Shown here piece after piece: positions 34,300-42,336 of a stretch of DNA of 55,092 nucleotides. Origin of the DNA: SbD1 sp049300095 (GTDB lineage: Bacteria > Desulfobacterota > Syntrophobacteria > Syntrophobacterales > Syntrophobacteraceae); NCBI GenBank assembly GCA_049300095.1, contig JBAQYM010000052.1, positions 1 through 55,092 of the forward strand. Reading direction: 5' to 3'. Numbering within the stretch: position 1 is the stretch's first letter; each line of letters opens with the position of its first letter. A model generated the notes under the pieces. The model saw only the letters and a list, made by a program, of their open reading frames with translations, made no database searches and was not told the origin of the DNA. The position numbers and the translations under genes were made by a program.

Positions 34300-34812
34300 A
34301 TGGCCCTACTTACTATCTGTACATATCCCGATTCCATTTTACGAAAAAAAGCCGAACCGGTCGAGGTTATCGACGAAGAGATCCTGTGCCTGATAGACGA
34401 CATGACGGAGACCATGCACCACGCTCCGGGGATCGGGCTGGCCGCGAACCAGGTCGGAAAAGCCGTCAGGGTGCTCGTGATAGATTTGCAGAAGGAAGAG
34501 TGCGAGCACGGGTTGATCGTGCTCGTAAATCCCGAGCTGCTGAGCGCCACGGGTGAAATATGCCACGAGGAAGGGTGCCTGAGCGTGCCGGAATTTTATT
34601 CGAGCGTGAAGCGCCACGAAGAGGTCGTGGTGTGCGGGCTCGACCGCGAGGGGAAAAAAGTTGAAATAAGCGCCTGCGGCCTGCTTGCCATCGCGCTCCA
34701 GCACGAAATGGACCACTTGGACGGAAAGCTTTTTATCGACCGTCTGAGCCCGGTCACGCGGGACATATTCAAACGGAAGTGGAAGAAAAAGCAGAAGGAG
34801 GACAAGGAATAG
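34300..34812 (+). CDS. def: Peptide deformylase
   Basis: 170 residues from the ATG at 34300, behind GAAGGAAG. It removes the formyl group from new N-terminal Met. The three class motifs are present: GIGLAANQVG near 46 (motif 1), EEGCLSVP near 89 (motif 2, Cys ligand), and QHEMDHLDGKLF near 131 (motif 3, HExxH). The C-terminal end is Lys-rich. It overlaps fmt, the enzyme that adds the formyl group. Confidence 0.96.
   Translation: MALLTICTYPDSILRKKAEPVEVIDEEILCLIDDMTETMHHAPGIGLAANQVGKAVRVLVIDLQKEECEHGLIVLVNPELLSATGEICHEEGCLSVPEFYSSVKRHEEVVVCGLDREGKKVEISACGLLAIALQHEMDHLDGKLFIDRLSPVTRDIFKRKWKKKQKEDKE
34795..34811 (+). promoter_or_regulatory. Shine-Dalgarno that points at an AUA start of fmt
   Basis: AAGGAGG at 34795-34801 is the strongest ribosome-binding site for fmt. 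The only codon at normal spacing in the fmt frame is ATA at 34809-34811, seven bases on, and it overlaps the def stop as ATAG. The alternative start, GTG at 34779, lies upstream of this site. Confidence 0.45.
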
Positions 34813-35756
34813 ACACTCTCCTTCCGGGCCTGGTTTTTCTCGGGACCCCCGAATTTGCGGTACCTTCCCTTCGCGGGCTCGTTGATGCCGGCGCTCCGGT
34901 GCGGCTCGTCGTCACGCAGCCGGACAGGCCCAGCGGGCGCGGCCGAAAGCTTTCGCAGCCTCCTGTCAAAATTCTGGCAAACGAGCTCGGCATTCCGGTC
35001 TATCAGCCCGAGCGCATCCGGGGCGCCGAAATAATCGAAAAGATCAAGTCGTTCGGGGTCGACTGCGCCGTGGTGGTGGCCTTCGGCCAGATACTCCCGC
35101 AGGCGTTTTTGGACGTTTTCGCGCTGGGCGCCCTGAACGTTCACGCATCCCTTCTGCCAAGGCACCGGGGGGCGGCGCCCATACACCGGGCGATTTTGGC
35201 CGGGGACGCGTTCACCGGGATCTCCATAATGCTTCTCGACGCCGGGATGGATACCGGGCCGGTGCTCTCGCAGCGCGAGATATCCATCGGGGGGGAGGAC
35301 ATCTTCGAGACGGTGCACGACAGGCTCTCGCGGGTGGGGGCGCAACTCCTTGTCGAGACGCTCACCGCCTGGGCGGCCGGGACCATCGAGCCTCGGGTTC
35401 AGGACGATTCCCTCGCCACCTACGCGCCTCCCGTAAAAAAGGAAGAACTCAGGATTGATTGGAATCTTCCCGCAAAAGATATTATAAACAGAATCCGGGC
35501 GTTCGACCCCGGGCCGGGCGCCTACTTTATGTTCGAGGGAAAGCGGATCAAGTGCTTCCGGGCGCGGTCCTTTCCGTGGACTGGTGTCGGGGGGCCGGGC
35601 GAGGTGGGCGGTATTTCGGAATCCGGAATCATAGTTACGGGCGGCGACCGGCGGGCGCTCTCGATCTGCGAGCTTCAAATGGAAGGCCGGCCGCGCATGG
35701 AAACGAGCCAATTTGTTCGAGGCCGCCCCATGCCGGCGGGATCATTTTTGGAATAG
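34809..35756 (+). CDS. fmt: Methionyl-tRNA formyltransferase
   Basis: 315 residues if read from 34809, 325 from the upstream GTG at 34779. It transfers a formyl group from 10-formyl-THF to Met-tRNAi. N-terminal LVFLGTPEFAVPSLR and HASLLPRHRGAAPIHRAILA; the SLLPxxRGAAP motif and the folate-site Asp in MLLDAGMDTGPVL are intact. The C-terminal OB domain holds EELRIDWNLPAKDI and IRAFDPGPGAYF. It overlaps def and is followed after 3 bases by the DUF116 gene, giving the def-fmt-DUF116-rsmB order typical of Desulfobacterota. The start is discussed under findings. Confidence 0.95.
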   Translation: MDTLLPGLVFLGTPEFAVPSLRGLVDAGAPVRLVVTQPDRPSGRGRKLSQPPVKILANELGIPVYQPERIRGAEIIEKIKSFGVDCAVVVAFGQILPQAFLDVFALGALNVHASLLPRHRGAAPIHRAILAGDAFTGISIMLLDAGMDTGPVLSQREISIGGEDIFETVHDRLSRVGAQLLVETLTAWAAGTIEPRVQDDSLATYAPPVKKEELRIDWNLPAKDIINRIRAFDPGPGAYFMFEGKRIKCFRARSFPWTGVGGPGEVGGISESGIIVTGGDRRALSICELQMEGRPRMETSQFVRGRPMPAGSFLE

Positions 35757-35759
35757 ACC

Positions 35760-36575
35760 GTGGAAAAAAACACCGAACCACAGCAGGGCGGAACCTTCGT
35801 CGATTTTGTCCCGACCTCGAATGATTCGGGAAAGAGGGTCATAATTTCCCTTGTGGCCCTGGTGGCATTCCTTGCAACCGGGCTCCTGGCCCTGCTCTTC
35901 ATTGTTCCCTACTACGGTTTCAGCCGCATTTCCGTCCACCTTCCCCTTCTGATGGGCATCCTCACCGTGGCGCTGGGGGCGGTGATAGTCTTCAGCCTCG
36001 GGCTGTTCATCGTGGTGGTGGCCCTGGGGCACGACGTCCCATTTTCGCGAAAGCTGCGAAGTGTTGCCGTCAAGGCGCTCCTGCCCATACTGGTGGTGGT
36101 CGGAAAGCTTGCCGGGCTCAAACGCGAGCAGGTCCAGCACGCATTTGTCGCGGTCAATAACGAGCTTGTCCTGGCCCAGTGTCGAAACGGCCGCCCGCCC
36201 AAATCCATTTTGCTCCTCATGCCGCACTGCCTCCAGAACCAGGACTGCCAGGTGAAGATCACCTACCGGGTCGAGAACTGCAAGCGTTGCGGCAAGTGCC
36301 GCATAAAGGACCTGCTCGAACTCACCGAAAAGTACGGCGTGAGCATGGCCGTCGCGACCGGGGGCACGATTGCGCGGCGCATAGTGATCGAGAGGCGCCC
36401 CGATCTGATCATCGCCGTGGCCTGCGAAAGGGATTTGACCAGCGGAATTCAGGACACCACCCCTCTTCCCGTCTACGGCATCTTCAACCAGCGTCCCTTT
36501 GGGCCCTGCCTCAATACCCAGGTCGCGCTCGAACGGGTCGAATCCGTGCTCAAGGAACTCTGCGTACTGAGATGA
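35760..36575 (+). CDS. DUF116 membrane protein
   Basis: 271 residues from a GTG at 35760. Two N-terminal TM segments (about 27-55 and 61-88) precede the cytoplasmic DUF116 domain. This contains PHCLQNQDC near 154 and NCKRCGKCRIKDLLEL near 173, a cluster of Cys likely to bind a metal or iron-sulphur centre. Function is unknown. The family is recurrent between fmt and rsmB. Three bases separate it from fmt. Confidence 0.88.
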   Translation: MEKNTEPQQGGTFVDFVPTSNDSGKRVIISLVALVAFLATGLLALLFIVPYYGFSRISVHLPLLMGILTVALGAVIVFSLGLFIVVVALGHDVPFSRKLRSVAVKALLPILVVVGKLAGLKREQVQHAFVAVNNELVLAQCRNGRPPKSILLLMPHCLQNQDCQVKITYRVENCKRCGKCRIKDLLELTEKYGVSMAVATGGTIARRIVIERRPDLIIAVACERDLTSGIQDTTPLPVYGIFNQRPFGPCLNTQVALERVESVLKELCVLR

Positions 36576-36578
36576 CGG

Positions 36579-36709
36579 AGAAGGGATTGAGGGATTGGGG
36601 AATTGAGGAATTGGGGGATTGAGGGATTGAGGGATTGAGGGATTGAGGGATTGAGGAATCGCGACCAGACCCCGGAATCCCTCAATCCCTCAATCCCTCA
36701 ATTCCTAAA
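36579..36709. repeat. 8-bp tandem repeats, inverted pair
   Basis: A GGATTGAG-type unit (GAGGGATTGAGGGATTGAG) repeats about nine times at 36586-36656. The reverse-complement type (CCCTCAATCCCTCAATCCC) follows at 36675-36702. Together they can form a long imperfect hairpin and they fill the 148-bp gap before rsmB. Confidence 0.85.
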
Positions 36710-36723
36710 TTATCTTTAACACT

Positions 36724-38070
36724 ATGATTACTTCCAGAATTCTCGCCTACCAGATTCTGCTGCACCTCGAGCAGAAAGCGTCGCACACCGACCGCCTGAT
36801 CCGGACTGTGCTCGAGCGCCATTCCGCGATGGATGAGCGCGACCGGGCGCTTCTCACCGAACTGGTCTACGGCGTGGTGCGCTGGCGGGGGCGGCTCGAC
36901 TGGCACATCGATCAATTGAGCAAAACAAAACCGGAGAAAATCGACGCCCCCGTTCGCGTCCTGCTCCGGCTGGCCCTTTACCAGATGCTTTTTCTCGACC
37001 GCGTGCCAAATCATGCCGCCGTAAACGAGACGGTAAACATCGCCAAAACGAGCCTGCCCGTCCACGTCATCCGGTTCATAAACGCCCTCCTGCGCGAGGC
37101 CGGCAGGAGGGGCGCCGACTGGAACTGGCCCTCCGGGGGAAAAGACCCGGCCGCACGCATTTCGGTTATGACCTCGCACCCGGCATGGTTTGTTCGAAAA
37201 CTTGCCGAGCAGATCGGGACCGACGACGCGAGGCTCGTGTGCGAGGCCAACAACGTGATCGCGCCTGCTGTCTTCAGAGTTAATACGCTCAAGGCGACCC
37301 GAGCGCACGTGATCGAATCCCTCAAGCATGCCGGCCTCGACCCGGCGCCCTCGCCCCATTTGCTCCACGCCGTGCGCGTCCCCACCCCGAGGCGCGACAT
37401 CACCTTGACGGAGGCCTTCCGGGAAGGCTGGATCCAGGGCCAGGACGAGGCGTCCCAGCTGGTTACCCACGTGCTTGCCCCCGCTCCGGGCGAGCGCATC
37501 CTCGACCTTTGCTCGGGGTTCGGGGTGAAGTCGACGCACGTCGCAATCTTCATGGAAAACGAGGGCGAGGTGCTCTCCGTCGACAAATCGGCCTGGAAGC
37601 TCGAAGAACTCAAAGGGAACGCGGAACGCCAGGGGATCGCAATCATTCGGACCCTCGATGAAGACATCCCGCGGCTCGATCCCGCCAACACGGGCCTGTT
37701 CGACAAAGTCCTGCTCGACGCCCCCTGCACCGGTTTCGGCGCGATCCGGCGAAACCCCGATATCAAGTGGAACAGGCACATAAAAGACCCCTACCGCATG
37801 TCCCAACTCCAAAAAGAGCTGCTCGCCCACGCCGCGGCCTTTCTTAAGCCCGGAGGCGCTCTTGTTTATGCGACCTGCACCGTTTTGGCCGATGAGAACG
37901 AAATGGTCGCCCACCACTTCTCCGAAACCCACCCTGATTTCAACCTCGAAATTGCCGGCCACCACCTTCCCGAGGCCTGCGCGGAAATGGCCGCCGGCCC
38001 CTATCTCCGCTCCTGGCCCCACAAACACGACGTGGACGGCTTTTTTGCCGCGAGGTGGAGGAAGGCGTAA
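36724..38070 (+). CDS. rsmB: 16S rRNA m5C967 methyltransferase RsmB
   Basis: 448 residues. The N-terminal NusB-like RNA-binding domain (1-130; RDRALLTELVYGVVRWRGRL) is followed by the SAM-dependent domain. ILDLCSGFGVKSTHVA near 258 binds SAM, VDKSAWKLEEL near 285, LDAPCTGFGAIRRNPD near 325 is motif IV with its Cys, and VYATCTVLADENE near 378 holds the catalytic Cys of motif VI. It methylates C967 of 16S rRNA. There is no good Shine-Dalgarno; the start follows the 8-bp repeat tract. Confidence 0.95.
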   Translation: MITSRILAYQILLHLEQKASHTDRLIRTVLERHSAMDERDRALLTELVYGVVRWRGRLDWHIDQLSKTKPEKIDAPVRVLLRLALYQMLFLDRVPNHAAVNETVNIAKTSLPVHVIRFINALLREAGRRGADWNWPSGGKDPAARISVMTSHPAWFVRKLAEQIGTDDARLVCEANNVIAPAVFRVNTLKATRAHVIESLKHAGLDPAPSPHLLHAVRVPTPRRDITLTEAFREGWIQGQDEASQLVTHVLAPAPGERILDLCSGFGVKSTHVAIFMENEGEVLSVDKSAWKLEELKGNAERQGIAIIRTLDEDIPRLDPANTGLFDKVLLDAPCTGFGAIRRNPDIKWNRHIKDPYRMSQLQKELLAHAAAFLKPGGALVYATCTVLADENEMVAHHFSETHPDFNLEIAGHHLPEACAEMAAGPYLRSWPHKHDVDGFFAARWRKA

Positions 38071-38297
38071 AATATCCTCGGTGGTGGCGACAAAACACTC
38101 CAAGTGCCGGCCGAAGTTTATTTCCAACCTTCCAATGGTCGAACAGTGCATGCCCGGGAGTGGCAATTCCTGTCCCAATGGCTTTTGACACCACAGCCAA
38201 AAACTGGTTTAATGAGCGGACATAGCCTTCGAGGTTAAACTGGAAACAGGATCGGACACCATGACCGACACTACGAAAAAATCACTTTGGCAGAGCC

Positions 38298-38693
38298 ATG
38301 ATTCCAATTCTTGAACTGCGTAAGATCGCGGAAGCGAGGCTCGAGGATGCCGACACTCTCTTCAAGTCGGGTCGATATGATGGAGCGGTTTATCTGTGCG
38401 GCTATGCGATCGAAATGATTTTGAAGGCCAGGATATGCGAGACCCTGAACTGGTCGGGGTACCCATCGGCGGGCGGCGAATTCAAAGATTACCAGAGCTT
38501 CAGAACGCATGACCTTGACGTATTGCTGCACTTGACAGGCCGCGAACAAGCCATAAAAGTAGATTATGTTTCAGAGTGGTCCGCTGTTTCTCAATGGAGT
38601 CCGTCGGCCAGATACCAGGCAATCGGAACGGCCGCCATGGTGGAGACCGGGGCAATGATTGCCGCGGCTGGAATTCTGCTGGAGAAAATATGA
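38298..38693 (+). CDS. HEPN-domain protein
   Basis: 131 residues. HEPN-type helical bundle: LRKIAEARLEDADTLF, GRYDGAVYLCGYAIEM, ILKARICETLNW and FRTHDLDVLLHL. The Rx4-6H ribonuclease motif of toxic HEPN proteins is not clear, so it may be the non-nuclease type. It shares its stop with the start of the next gene (ATGA overlap). Paired HEPN genes often form toxin-antitoxin or nucleotide-binding partner systems; in this pair the partner is not a MNT nucleotidyltransferase by motif. Confidence 0.8.
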   Translation: MIPILELRKIAEARLEDADTLFKSGRYDGAVYLCGYAIEMILKARICETLNWSGYPSAGGEFKDYQSFRTHDLDVLLHLTGREQAIKVDYVSEWSAVSQWSPSARYQAIGTAAMVETGAMIAAAGILLEKI

Positions 38694-39118
38694 AAGCAAT
38701 TGTTGAAAAACTCATAAATCTTGAACGGCGGATGGCGGAGGAGAAGGGGCCGTTCACGTTGTTTGCCCTCTTTCTGCGTGAGGAGGCGCCCAATGTTTGG
38801 GACCTTGTTGTCGCCGCCGACTGGATAACGGAAAAACCCGCCGCACTGACGTATGTTGCCGACAAAGTGAGTAAGACTCTCAGCCCCGACGAGATTGTCA
38901 AGTTATCGCGCATCGTGATTTTGGATCAAGATAACCCCGGGATGGACGACGCATTAGCGGCCATCGAAATAGAGCATGGAAAAGCGGAGATCAGGAACAG
39001 TAATTTTTTTGGGCTGGATATCAAGCACGCCTATATCATTACCTCGCGGCGTGACGGGCTCCCGACACCTGAAGGAGAACCGCGGTCCACACCAGGTCCC
39101 GCTGTCTTGCAAGGGTAA
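38690..39118 (+). CDS. HEPN-partner protein, unknown family
   Basis: 142 residues. Starts MKAIVEKLINLERRMAEE with four bases of overlap with the HEPN gene. The core contains PFTLFALFLREEAPNVWDLV and IVILDQDNPGMDDAL, ending FFGLDIKHAYIITSRR, after which about 20 residues (GLPTPEGEPRSTPGP) look out of character. No nucleotidyltransferase GSxxxG signature. Translational coupling to the HEPN gene suggests a partner or antitoxin role, which is inference. Confidence 0.7.
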   Translation: MKAIVEKLINLERRMAEEKGPFTLFALFLREEAPNVWDLVVAADWITEKPAALTYVADKVSKTLSPDEIVKLSRIVILDQDNPGMDDALAAIEIEHGKAEIRNSNFFGLDIKHAYIITSRRDGLPTPEGEPRSTPGPAVLQG

Positions 39119-39190
39119 GCAAACAGGGTTGGTCCCTTTTCTCCTCCAGCTTGGATTCTGCACAAAAAGGAACACGAAATCAAAGAGATC

Positions 39191-39529
39191 ATGGTCGATC
39201 CAAACCTTGTCGCCTCTTGCGGGCTTTATTGCGGGGCGTGCGCGGCGTATCTGAAGGAAAAATGTCCCGGGTGCCGGGAGAATGAAAAAGCTTCGTGGTG
39301 CAAGGTGAGGGCGTGCTGTCTCGCCAGGGGATATGCGACGTGCGCTGAGTGTGGGGATTACTCCGACCCGAGGGCCTGCGGGAAATACAATAACTTCATC
39401 TCGAAGCTCTTCGGCCTGGTCTTTAACTCGAACCGGGCGGCATGCATCGATCAGCTAAAAGATCTCGGCATCGAGGGCCATGCGAAGAAAATGGCGGAGA
39501 TGCGGATGCGGACGATCAGGAGGCGATAG
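39191..39529 (+). CDS. DUF3795 Cys-rich small protein
   Basis: 112 residues with an N-terminal Cys pattern: SCGLYCGACAAYL, CPGCRENEKASWCKVRACC and YATCAECGDY, about 12 Cys before residue 60. DUF3795 proteins are thought to bind zinc or an iron-sulphur centre; function unknown. The gene is followed at once by an intrinsic terminator and begins behind AAAGAGA. Confidence 0.85.
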   Translation: MVDPNLVASCGLYCGACAAYLKEKCPGCRENEKASWCKVRACCLARGYATCAECGDYSDPRACGKYNNFISKLFGLVFNSNRAACIDQLKDLGIEGHAKKMAEMRMRTIRRR

Positions 39530-39579
39530 CGCCGATCAAGCAGGGACAACCGGTCAAACCGGGACAACCGGTCGATGAG

Positions 39580-39612
39580 AAAAGGCCGGGTGAAACTCAC
39601 CCGGCCTTTTTT
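39580..39612 (+). terminator. Intrinsic terminator after the DUF3795 gene
   Basis: Stem AAAAGGCCGGGTGA with TCACCCGGCCTTTT, loop AAC, T-tract at the end. Starts 50 bases after the DUF3795 stop. Just before it, GGGACAACCGGTC is tandemly duplicated (39542-39574). Confidence 0.88.
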
Positions 39613-39668
39613 GCGCGGAACTTGAAGATATCCGCATTGCCGTTAGGATTATGATTTAAGATTATCGG

Positions 39669-39785
39669 TTAGGAAATGCAGCAATCATCAACACGCCCCT
39701 GGAGGATCAGGGCGATTTCTTCGGGATCGAATTCTTTTTCTTCCACATCTTTTCGCGCTTCGGTTTCAGTCAGTATATGTTCCAT
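39669..39785 (-). CDS. 38-residue peptide, C-terminal DDCCIS
   Basis: Short gene with a strong ribosome-binding site (AAGGAGATTCGAC then ATG at 39785) and a sigma-70-type promoter 64-91 bases upstream. The first 30 residues are acidic and leader-like (MEHILTETEARKDVEEKEFD, then PEEIALILQGRV), ending DDCCIS. The shape, an acidic leader with a short Cys-containing core, resembles a ribosomally made, modified peptide precursor or a small metal-binding peptide. No radical-SAM or other modifying enzyme lies within reach in the window, and I recognise no family. It is the only gene on this strand between 32.8 and 45.7 kb. Confidence 0.6.
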   Translation of the reverse strand: MEHILTETEARKDVEEKEFDPEEIALILQGRVDDCCIS

Positions 39786-39848
39786 GTCGAATCTCCTTAG
39801 AATATGCAATAACTGTTATGTTGTAATATTCAATCTCCGCTGGTCCGC

Positions 39849-39876
39849 AAATTAAGCACCCCTTTGCGTTTGTCAA
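39849..39876 (-). promoter_or_regulatory. Sigma-70-type promoter for the small peptide gene
   Basis: On the minus strand TTGACA (39871-39876) and TAATTT (39849-39854) are spaced by 16 bases. Transcription would begin near 39842, giving a leader of about 55 bases before the ATG at 39785. Confidence 0.6.
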
Positions 39877-40040
39877 TCAAAAAAAGAGTCCCTGCCAAGT
39901 CTCAACCACAAAATAAGTGGATCTGCCTCTCGCGGGCCGGACGGCGATTGCGTCGACCCGATAAAGGGTATACTTTTTAGAACTGAGCAAAAAAGCATTT
40001 TCTGGTTATAATACATAAGTATTCAGGTTGAAATTTTGTG

Positions 40041-40210
40041 ACTGTTCACCGCAGAGACGCAGAGGGCGCGAAGAAAGACCGAATTTGAACTTGTTAGCTT
40101 CATGACAGCCTTCAGAATCCTTGGAGGAGCGGTTTTTTGAAATTTACCAAGACTTTTATGTAAATCCCGGTTTTCTCGGCGTCCTCTGCGACTCTGCGGT
40201 GAGCGGTTAC
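40041..40210. repeat. MITE-like element with CACCGCAGAGACGCAG termini
   Basis: Left arm at 40044-40077 (GTTCACCGCAGAGACGCAGA and onward) and inverted right arm at 40175-40209 (ending CGACTCTGCGGTGAGCGG). The 170-bp length matches the copy at 1541-1708. It lies in the ~520-bp AT-rich stretch between the peptide gene and the next gene. Confidence 0.65.
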
Positions 40211-40377
40211 GAAATTTTGCCGGCGTAAACGGCCTTCGATCATCCTGGCCGGTCGAGGGGGGCTCGCGCGGGCAAACATCTTAGATTGCATCGGGCGTGA
40301 TTCATTTTGCGAAACACTGACAACTGTCGGTCGGCGATTTATCTTTCTAGGCTGGGAGCATTGACAGGGAGGCAGGA

Positions 40378-40833
40378 ATGGAATCCAATGATTTTGTCGA
40401 GGCCAAGGAAATCTATATCAAGACCGACAGGATTCAGGGCAACATGGTCATCCTGAAAGAGTCGGAAGAAGACAGCCTGTACTTTCTCATGTTCGTGGGC
40501 GATGCGGAAATAACCGCGATTGCCAAGGAAAAGGGCTTGGTCGAGCCCAAAAGGCCGCTGACCCACGATCTCTATCTTACCATTCTCGATCGCACGGGCG
40601 CGAAGTTCGAAAGAATTGAAATCTTCGAGATGCGCGAAAACACCTTCTACGCGAAGATTTACGTGCAAATAGACGGCGAGGAGGTCGTTTTCGACAGCCG
40701 TCCCAGCGATGCGGTGGCCCTCGGACTTCATGAAAAGTGCCCTATTTTCGTCCACAAGAAGCTGCTGCGCCGCGAACTGAGCCCCGAGGAGGTCGCGGAA
40801 TTCGAGATGATCGTAAAGACCGTAAAGTTCTGA
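40378..40833 (+). CDS. Bifunctional-nuclease (BFN/DUF151) domain protein
   Basis: 151 residues. It is a DUF151 domain: VILKESEEDSLYFLMFVGDA, ITAIAKEKGLVEPKRPLTHD and VVFDSRPSDAVALGL, the last being the hallmark. Plant members have been reported to cut RNA and DNA, and the bacterial role is unknown. GGGAGG lies five bases before the ATG. A weak hairpin follows at 40961. Confidence 0.9.
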   Translation: MESNDFVEAKEIYIKTDRIQGNMVILKESEEDSLYFLMFVGDAEITAIAKEKGLVEPKRPLTHDLYLTILDRTGAKFERIEIFEMRENTFYAKIYVQIDGEEVVFDSRPSDAVALGLHEKCPIFVHKKLLRRELSPEEVAEFEMIVKTVKF

Positions 40834-40960
40834 TAAATCATGAATTTTTCCCGAACAACCGCAGCGATAAAGTAGTAATTGACTTGGCGCGCCGTTTTCG
40901 ATAGACCTGACATCCGGCAGACGCCTTTTGAGCTCAAGACCCGTTGCATGGTGAACGATA

Positions 40961-40987
40961 AAAGCCGGTGAACCCGGCTTTGTCATT
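40961..40987 (+). terminator. Possible weak terminator after the BFN gene
   Basis: AAAGCCGG and CCGGCTTT pair around a five-base loop. Only a short T-rich tail follows (GTCATTT), so efficiency is doubtful. Confidence 0.35.
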
Positions 40988-41007
40988 TAACGAGGGTGCT
41001 GACGGGT

Positions 41008-41141
41008 GAAGGTTGCGGGGTGCGGGTTGCGGGTTGGAGGTCGCTGCGGCCCCGGACGGAGGGTTCGTGTATCCAGCAACCGGTGAAGAGCATCCAACAA
41101 CCAACAACTAACATCCAACAACCGGCACCCGGCATCGATAA
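41008..41141. repeat. Degenerate 7-bp tandem tracts upstream of rdgC-like gene
   Basis: GGTTGCG/GGGTGCG units at 41008-41040 and CATCCAA/CAACCAA/CAACCGG units at 41079-41141. The second is the reverse-complement type of the tract at 43396. They occupy most of the gap between the BFN and rdgC-like genes. Confidence 0.75.
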
Positions 41142-41154
41142 AAAGGGATACCCC

Positions 41155-42330
41155 ATGTCAATATCTTCCGCTTCGGCCACTTTTGCGCGCTTCTTTGTCC
41201 CCGAACCCCACACCGAGGATTTCTGGGGCCTCACAGACGAAAAACTCCGGGGCGGCGCCTTTGCCGAGCCCGACGAGACCCAGACCCAAGCGGCGGGATT
41301 TGCCAACTGGGATGATTTTTTCGACCCCGGCTTTGCCTACGGCTCGTATCGCAAGGGCGAATACGTCGCGTTTAATTTCCGGCTCGACCAGCGGAAAGTC
41401 CCCTCGATTGTCCTCAAGCAGTACGTGAGGCAGGCGGTCCAGAAATTCCGCGACGAGAATAACGGAAAATGGCCCTCGCGGTCCGAGAAGCAGGAAATTC
41501 AGGAAAGGATGCAGGAATACCTGCTCAGCCGCGCACTCCCGCAGCCGAGCGCCGCCGAAACCGTTTGGAACCCGGTGCGAAAATGGATGATATTCGGCAC
41601 GACGGGCGGCAAGATGCTGGATGCCTTCCTGGAACATTTCGAAAAGCAATTCCGAGTCTACCCGATCCCGCTCTATCACGCCCAGTGGGCGATGAACACG
41701 CTGCCCCTTACGCCGAGGCAAAAGGACGTGCTCGCATCGATGGTTTCCCTGAAATCGCCGACCGCGATGTCCGAGGGCCGCTTTCTGGGCTTCGAGTTCC
41801 TTACCTGGCTCTGGTACTACATCGAGCGGATGGGCGGCTCGATCCAGGCGGGGGAGAAGGTCGCCAACATTCACCTGGGCGAGCGGATGGTGCTGGTCCT
41901 TCCGGGAGACGGCAAGGAGCGGGTGATTTGCACCTCCCAGGCCAATTTCCTCCACGAGGCCCGCACCGCGCTGCGTCAGGGGAAGGTCGTCGAGGAGATG
42001 CAGCTTTTCTTTATCGTCGGCGACAACGAATACATGCTCACCCTGGACAGCTCGCTTTGGGCGCTGAAAGGGCTGAAAACGCCCAAACAGCTCCCCGACT
42101 ACGGCCAGGAAGACCCCGATGGGCGGTTCCTCGAGAAGATGTATTTCATCGAGGAGGTCTTCGCCACCCTGGATGCGCTCTACGCGAGGTTTCTTGCCGA
42201 CAGGCTCACCCCGGGATGGGATACGGATACCCTTCCGCAGTTGAAGCAGTGGATTGAAGAGGGTGAGGGCCGGACCGCTCCTGAAAGCCCGCCGAAGCGG
42301 GACCTGGACGCCTCCGCCGCCCCGTTTTAG
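41155..42330 (+). CDS. rdgC: RdgC-like recombination-associated protein
   Basis: 391 residues from the ATG at 41155 (AAGGG upstream). RdgC is a dimeric ring that binds double-stranded DNA and dampens RecA. The RdgC pattern is seen in YVAFNFRLDQRKVPSIVLKQ, then SRSEKQEIQERMQEYLLSRA, KWMIFGTTGGKMLDAFLEHF and QWAMNTLP; the C-terminal half (WALKGLKTPKQLPDYG, FLEKMYFIEEVF) is more divergent. The length is somewhat over the enterobacterial 300. The following gene begins 6 bases on. Family call by pattern, not by alignment. Confidence 0.7.
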   Translation: MSISSASATFARFFVPEPHTEDFWGLTDEKLRGGAFAEPDETQTQAAGFANWDDFFDPGFAYGSYRKGEYVAFNFRLDQRKVPSIVLKQYVRQAVQKFRDENNGKWPSRSEKQEIQERMQEYLLSRALPQPSAAETVWNPVRKWMIFGTTGGKMLDAFLEHFEKQFRVYPIPLYHAQWAMNTLPLTPRQKDVLASMVSLKSPTAMSEGRFLGFEFLTWLWYYIERMGGSIQAGEKVANIHLGERMVLVLPGDGKERVICTSQANFLHEARTALRQGKVVEEMQLFFIVGDNEYMLTLDSSLWALKGLKTPKQLPDYGQEDPDGRFLEKMYFIEEVFATLDALYARFLADRLTPGWDTDTLPQLKQWIEEGEGRTAPESPPKRDLDASAAPF

Positions 42331-42336
42331 GCGTGA

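Noticed and set aside
38260..38312. A 17-codon frame (MTDTTKKSLWQSH...) just upstream of the HEPN gene
   Set aside because: No supporting ribosome-binding site or length; it overlaps the HEPN start and may be only chance or a leftover N-terminus.
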